Under the pieces are notes generated by a model. The model saw only the letters and a program-made list of their open reading frames with translations. It made no database searches and was not told the DNA's origin. Below, one piece after another: positions 51,227 through 54,825 of a stretch of 54,825 bases of DNA. Position 1 is the first letter of the stretch. Each line of letters begins with the position of its first letter. The DNA is from Bacteroidota bacterium (GTDB lineage: Bacteria; Bacteroidota; Rhodothermia; Rhodothermales; Bin80), in contig JAPPNA010000053.1 in assembly GCA_028873925.1 (NCBI GenBank), positions 1 to 54,825 of the forward strand. The letters run 5' to 3'. The position numbers and the translations under genes are program-made.

Positions 51227-52369
51227 TCAGGCAAGAACACCCACTGAATCCACCGCATCCACAATGGCGGCGGCGGCGTAGTCCACCTCATCCCGAGTCG
51301 TTTGCCGTCCCAGACTGATGCGGAATGTGCGGGCAGCCTCCTCGCGGCTGATACCCATCGCTTCCAATACCGGGCTGGGCGCATGCGTATGAGACGAGCA
51401 CGCGCTGCCGGAACTGATGGCCACGGTCCGCAGCCCTATTCTCAGTCGGTCCGCGTCCAGCGGGGGAAATGTGATGTTGGATGTCTGCGGCAGGCGTGGC
51501 GCATCGCGCCCGTTGATCCGCAATCCGGGAATTCTCTTCAACAGCTCCTGCTCAAATTCATCCCGCAGCACCTTGAGCCGGGTATGGTCCTCTTCGCACT
51601 CCTGTTGGGCAATCTGTAGCGCCTCGCCCAATCCGACAATACCCGGCACATTCAGCGTGCCGCCCCGATGCCCGCGCTCCTGGCCGCCACCGTCAATTAA
51701 TGGACATCGGTTAACGCGCTCGCGCATGTACAGTGCACCCACGCCCTTGGGACCATAAACCTTGTGCCCGGACAGCACCAGGATGTCTGCTTCCGCTGCA
51801 TCAACGGATATCTTGCCTATGGCTTGGGTAGCATCAGTCATGAGGGGGATCTTACGCATTCTGACCCGCCGGGAGATCTCTCTGATCGGCTGGATGACCC
51901 CTGTTTCGTTGTTCGCCCACATAGTACTGACCAGAATGGTCCTGCCGGTCAGGCAGCACTCGAGTTCATCCACATCGAGCAGCCCTGAAGTGTCCACGGA
52001 CAGGTAGGTGACGCGAAAACCGTTCTGCTCAAGATGTTTGCAGCATTTGCGGACCGCGCTGTGTTCGGTCTGCACCGTAACAATGTGGTCACCGTGGTCA
52101 CGGCAGGCCTCGGCCACGCCCTTGAGGGCGGCGTTGATGCCTTCGGTGGATCCGCTCGTAAATGTGATCGCGCTGGGTCGGTCAATCTGTAGCGCCGCAG
52201 CCACCTGCCGTCTGGCCCGTTCCACGGCAGCGCTGGCGGTCCATCCATAGGTGTGCCCTTCGCTGGCCGGATTGCCGTAGTGCTGCGTGAAGTACGGGAG
52301 CATCCTGTCCAAAACGCGCGCATCAACCGGCGTGGTGGCATTGTAGTCCAGATAAACCGTTGGACGCAT
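51227..52369 (-). CDS. Cysteine desulfurase (IscS/NifS family)
   Basis: A 380-residue PLP enzyme that removes sulfur from cysteine for Fe-S clusters or thio-tRNA. VYLDYNATTPVD opens the protein (ATG at 52369); FTSGSTEGIN, HSAVRKCC (PLP-stacking His), NNETGVIQPI, DATQAIGKI and LSGHKVYGPKG (PLP lysine) follow in the family order. The catalytic Cys lies in SSGSACSSHTHAPS, within the long mobile loop of the IscS/NifS class. A longer frame up to 52462 is not supported. It heads the operon cysteine desulfurase-DUF2480-SDR. Confidence 0.95.
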   Translation of the reverse strand: MRPTVYLDYNATTPVDARVLDRMLPYFTQHYGNPASEGHTYGWTASAAVERARRQVAAALQIDRPSAITFTSGSTEGINAALKGVAEACRDHGDHIVTVQTEHSAVRKCCKHLEQNGFRVTYLSVDTSGLLDVDELECCLTGRTILVSTMWANNETGVIQPIREISRRVRMRKIPLMTDATQAIGKISVDAAEADILVLSGHKVYGPKGVGALYMRERVNRCPLIDGGGQERGHRGGTLNVPGIVGLGEALQIAQQECEEDHTRLKVLRDEFEQELLKRIPGLRINGRDAPRLPQTSNITFPPLDADRLRIGLRTVAISSGSACSSHTHAPSPVLEAMGISREEAARTFRISLGRQTTRDEVDYAAAAIVDAVDSVGVLA

Positions 52370-53078
52370 GGCACAGGATTTGGAAATAATACTCGCCAGC
52401 CGCCGGAGCGTTGCAGCCGCAACAACCCCGTGCTGACCCGCTAAGCATCCAACCCCGGGCATCTTGGGCGGATCCGGGTCAGCCTCGTATCGGGTTTCTC
52501 GTCAGGCGTTGTGCGCCCTTGTTCTCGCGTTGGTTGCGGCTGTTGCCTGGCCGGTATTAGCCCTGGTAATTCTGTTCGCCGGAGGTTCCCCCAAGAGCCC
52601 TTTAAAATTAACATTCCTCTCTTCAATGGGAAGCAAAGTGCCTGTACCCTGCTGCTGACGGGCCGGCGGGCATTTGACGCGAGGGATCATCCGGTTGAAG
52701 TTTCGGTCTCCTATCCGCCGGAGGGCCACAGGCGGCTGCCGCGGGTTGCTGGCCCCACCTCATGACTTGTGCTACCGGGTTGCGGTTGTACTGTTGCCGA
52801 TCCTGTGGATCTGCATCCCTGTTGCAGGTCGCATGGCCAAGAATTGGGGTAGATCCTTATTTGTAATGCCCGTTGGCCCAGTAGCTGCGGGTAGGTACCT
52901 ATTCACGGACGGATGAATACCCGCCAACAAGCGGAGGTCGCAGACCCCGGGGCGCACGACCTGCCGGGTGCGGAATCACCAACCCGGCTGGCAGGGGATT
53001 CAATCGTCGCCACCGACTGCGCTATCGGCCGACAACGAGACGGTGCACACGGGGCCTTGAGTCAAACCGGCAACTGCT
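52370..53078. other. Gap of about 700 bp
   Basis: Open frames are 60-85 codons long, without motifs, on both strands and overlapping. I see no gene or RNA. It lies between two leftward genes and should hold the promoter of the cysteine desulfurase operon. Confidence 0.4.
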
Positions 53079-53924
53079 TTACGCGCCGATATTCTGCGCG
53101 TTGGCTACAAGGTTGAACGCAAACCAGCCATCCCCGGTCTTAAAGATCTCCGGACGAGCATTGGCCCGGGCGCGGGTCAGCGAAAAGCCATCCTGATACG
53201 GCGTGTAGCAGACCACACGGTCATGGCGAACACGAAACCGGTGCGACTGCCCGGCGAAATAAATGTGTTTCGTGGTCACACACAAATAGCCGGTGTCCGC
53301 ATGTGTCGTCTCCTCCGTCGTGTGGCGCTGCCCGCTAATGCTTCCCGTACGAACGTACACCCCCTTTGCCACGCGCATTCCAATGCCGGATGAACCGCCT
53401 GTATAGGTTACCCTTTTCTGGACCATATAGTACCTCACATTCGAAAAATACCAGACTGGCTGCTCAGACTTCATGAAATTAAAGGCAATGTCGCCCCGCA
53501 CGTTCAGGTGGAGGGCCGGATTGACACCCTCCAGGACCATGCGCAGTACCGCCGCCCGAGACAGCCGCTCTTTGAGCTGTGCCTGCCAGTCAGAGGGCAG
53601 ACTCACCGGGGCACTCTGGAGTGAATCCAGGAATCCGTTGATCCGCGACTCCTCGTCTTCGTCCAGAATATTGTCATCCAAAAAATGCGTCACCGCCTCC
53701 TGTACCCCCTCCATGACCAGCTCCGTGGCCCTAAGGCCACTGAGAAAGCCCTCACGACCCGCAGCCTTCACCTCTTCGTCTATGTCGTACCAACGCTGTC
53801 CGCCCAGAATCGACTCGTTCACCAAGCTTATCACGCGCTCACCAGCCCGCTCGTGGCGATGGCGGCATTCGGGGTGCGCGTTTCGAACAATTCCCGACCA
53901 TTTGCCGCAAAATTTGCAATTCAT
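53079..53924 (-). CDS. Unrecognised protein with N-terminal zinc-ribbon-like and C-terminal PH-like part
   Basis: A 281-residue protein. The N-terminus, MNCKFCGKWSG then HPECRHRH, has two CxxC/CxH pairs fit for one zinc ion. A helical, acidic middle part follows (FLDDNILDEDEESRINGFL). The C-terminal half (about 165-270) has WYFSNVRYYMVQKRVTY, GYLCVTTKHIYFAG and RFRVRHDRVVCYTPYQDG, which looks like a bacterial PH-like (YokE/bPH) domain with its typical TTKHIYF strand. No catalytic motif is evident. The function is unknown; a membrane-lipid or protein-interaction role is possible. It stands alone in front of tRNA-Glu and clpP. Confidence 0.7.
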   Translation of the reverse strand: MNCKFCGKWSGIVRNAHPECRHRHERAGERVISLVNESILGGQRWYDIDEEVKAAGREGFLSGLRATELVMEGVQEAVTHFLDDNILDEDEESRINGFLDSLQSAPVSLPSDWQAQLKERLSRAAVLRMVLEGVNPALHLNVRGDIAFNFMKSEQPVWYFSNVRYYMVQKRVTYTGGSSGIGMRVAKGVYVRTGSISGQRHTTEETTHADTGYLCVTTKHIYFAGQSHRFRVRHDRVVCYTPYQDGFSLTRARANARPEIFKTGDGWFAFNLVANAQNIGA

Positions 53925-53984
53925 AGTTCAATTATCTTGTGCCGTTGACTCCAACCAACAGGAACGGAGCCTGTTTCATTCGGT

Positions 53985-54028
53985 GCCCCGGGAACCCCAT
54001 TCTGATCCGGGGCGTTTTATTGTGTTTT
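53985..54028 (+). terminator. Terminator-like hairpin before tRNA-Glu
   Basis: GCCCCGG (53985-53991) and CCGGGGC (54007-54013) form a 7-bp G/C stem with a 15-nt loop, followed by GTTTTATTGTGTTTT. It looks like a rightward intrinsic terminator, but no rightward gene precedes it in the window. It could insulate the tRNA from upstream transcription. Confidence 0.35.
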
Positions 54029-54101
54029 GCCGCGTTCGTCTAGGGGTCAAGGACGCCGGCCTCTCACGCCGGTAACACGGGTTCGAATCCCGTACGCGGT
54101 A
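54029..54101 (+). tRNA. tRNA-Glu (anticodon CTC)
   Basis: A 73-nt cloverleaf: acceptor GCCGCGT pairing with ACGCGGT (a G-U closing pair), D-arm with GTCTAGGGGTC, anticodon stem CCGGC/GCCGG around the loop CTCTCAC (anticodon CTC), and TpsiC-arm CGGGTTCGAATCCCG. The 3' CCA is not encoded (discriminator A, then CTG). The anticodon-arm layout is the same as in Escherichia coli tRNA-Glu. It ends 4 bp before the convergent clpP gene. Confidence 0.95.
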
Positions 54102-54105
54102 CTGC

Positions 54106-54774
54106 TTAGGACTTGGGGGCCGATGCCAGTACATTGTCGATCAGGCCGTAGCTCTTGGCCTCATCCGCGCTCAGCCAGTAATCCCGGTCGGCATCGCCGG
54201 CAATCGTGTCCACATCCTTGCCTGTGTGATGGGACAGGATTTCATAGAGGCGCTTTTTGAGCCAGAGGATTTCGCGCGCTTGGATTTCAATGTCTGAGGC
54301 CTGACCTTGGGCACCACCAAGCGGCTGGTGGAGCATGATCCTTGAATTGGGCAGGGCAGCCCGGCGCCCGGTTGTGCCTGCCGCCAGCAGCACCGAGCCC
54401 AGCGAGGCCGCCAGACCGACGCAAGTCGTTGCAATCGGGCTTGAAACGTACTGCATCGTGTCGTAGATGCCAAGTCCGCTGTATACCATGCCTCCCGGTG
54501 AATTGACGTAGATATTTATCTCGCGCTCGCCATCTTCGTTGGTCAGATACAGCAGTTGAGCCACAGCGAGATTCGCCACCACATCATTGATGGGCGTACC
54601 CAGCATGATGATGCGCTCCTTCAGCAGTCGGCTGAAAATGTCATAGGCGCGCTCTCCCCTGGAGGTCTGCTCCACGACAATAGGCACCAGGTTGCCTATC
54701 GGCTCAAGCCCACTGGTGTAGATGCTTGAGGGGAGCCTGAGGCTGCCAGCAAACTTGGCAAAATCTTCAACCAT
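54106..54774 (-). CDS. clpP: ATP-dependent Clp protease proteolytic subunit
   Basis: A 222-residue ClpP. From the ATG at 54774: Ser124 in [12 protein letters not shown], His149 in [10 protein letters not shown] and Asp198 in DADRDYWLS form the catalytic triad. [17 protein letters not shown] and [12 protein letters not shown] are typical. The N-terminal 20-25 residues may be a propeptide. A GTG start at 54801 would add nine residues. ClpP builds a 14-mer that degrades unfolded or tagged proteins with ClpX or ClpA. No clpX is seen within the window, because the gene starts at its right edge. Confidence 0.97.
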   Translation of the reverse strand: MVEDFAKFAGSLRLPSSIYTSGLEPIGNLVPIVVEQTSRGERAYDIFSRLLKERIIMLGTPINDVVANLAVAQLLYLTNEDGEREINIYVNSPGGMVYSGLGIYDTMQYVSSPIATTCVGLAASLGSVLLAAGTTGRRAALPNSRIMLHQPLGGAQGQASDIEIQAREILWLKKRLYEILSHHTGKDVDTIAGDADRDYWLSADEAKSYGLIDNVLASAPKS

Positions 54775-54825
54775 GAAGCTCTTGCAAAACGCGTGAATCA
54801 CGGGGTTTTGCCTATTTCACGTTTC

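Noticed and set aside
1-54825. CRISPR arrays, insertion sequences and rRNA
   Set aside because: I saw no regularly spaced direct repeats of 25-40 bp, no transposase motifs and no rRNA-like stretches on either strand.

Overview
The window comes from a high-GC, diderm bacterium, most likely of the Bacteroidota/Rhodothermota lineage (a Rhodothermales-like organism). Reasons: a TonB-dependent receptor with an N-terminal carboxypeptidase-regulatory-like domain, a DUF2480 protein (a family typical of Bacteroidota), a promoter of the Bacteroidota TAnnTTTG type, weak Shine-Dalgarno sequences, and many signal peptides and lipoboxes. The taxonomic call is an inference; no rRNA is present.

Layout. 1-5.6 kb: a truncated membrane-anchored GrpE-like protein, a Ser/Thr kinase with membrane segments and a Sel1 repeat, and an AlbA_2/HATPase_c_4 ATPase. 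5.9-16 kb: one tight eight-gene operon read leftwards. It combines an outer-membrane usher-like protein, a secreted protein with six Ig/PKD-like repeats plus a DUF4402-like and a PapD-chaperone-like part, a TPR lipoprotein, an ExbB/TolQ-like channel protein, two ExbD/TolR-like proteins and a TonB-like membrane protein. I consider it the strongest candidate for an undescribed system: a surface-structure or secretion apparatus that seems to carry its own proton-driven energiser. 16-19 kb: a second AlbA_2 ATPase broken by a frameshift. 18.9-23.6 kb: a TonB-dependent receptor behind a perfect consensus sigma70 promoter, and divergently a three-gene mobilisation module (MobC-like, MOBP-type relaxase, small membrane protein).

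23.6-31 kb: a Tat-exported Gfo/Idh/MocA oxidoreductase, a PEP-hydrolase-family protein, a cupin, a very large lipoprotein fusing a sorbosone-dehydrogenase-like propeller, HEAT-like repeats, a blue-copper domain and a ThuA-like domain, an aminotransferase and a HAD phosphatase. 31-42.5 kb: a complete set of haem genes in two leftward blocks, hemA-hemC-hemD-hemB-hemQ and hemE-hemH-hemY-hemL. The presence of hemQ next to hemY and hemH, with no hemN, hemF or hemG in view, points to the coproporphyrin-dependent route (Glu-tRNA to ALA to uroporphyrinogen to coproporphyrin to coprohaem to haem b). A lone lipoprotein gene on the other strand separates the blocks.

42.6-45.1 kb: an ADP-ribosylglycohydrolase following a collapsed helicase-like gene. 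45.3-52.4 kb: a zinc alcohol dehydrogenase, a D-threonine-aldolase-like enzyme, a membrane protein with a winged-helix regulator and a likely operator, an UppS-type prenyltransferase, and the operon cysteine desulfurase-DUF2480-SDR. 53-54.8 kb: an unrecognised zinc-ribbon/PH-like protein, tRNA-Glu(CTC) and clpP.

Convergent gene pairs are packed very tightly (three overlap tail to tail), whereas several 600-800 bp stretches hold no gene I can support.
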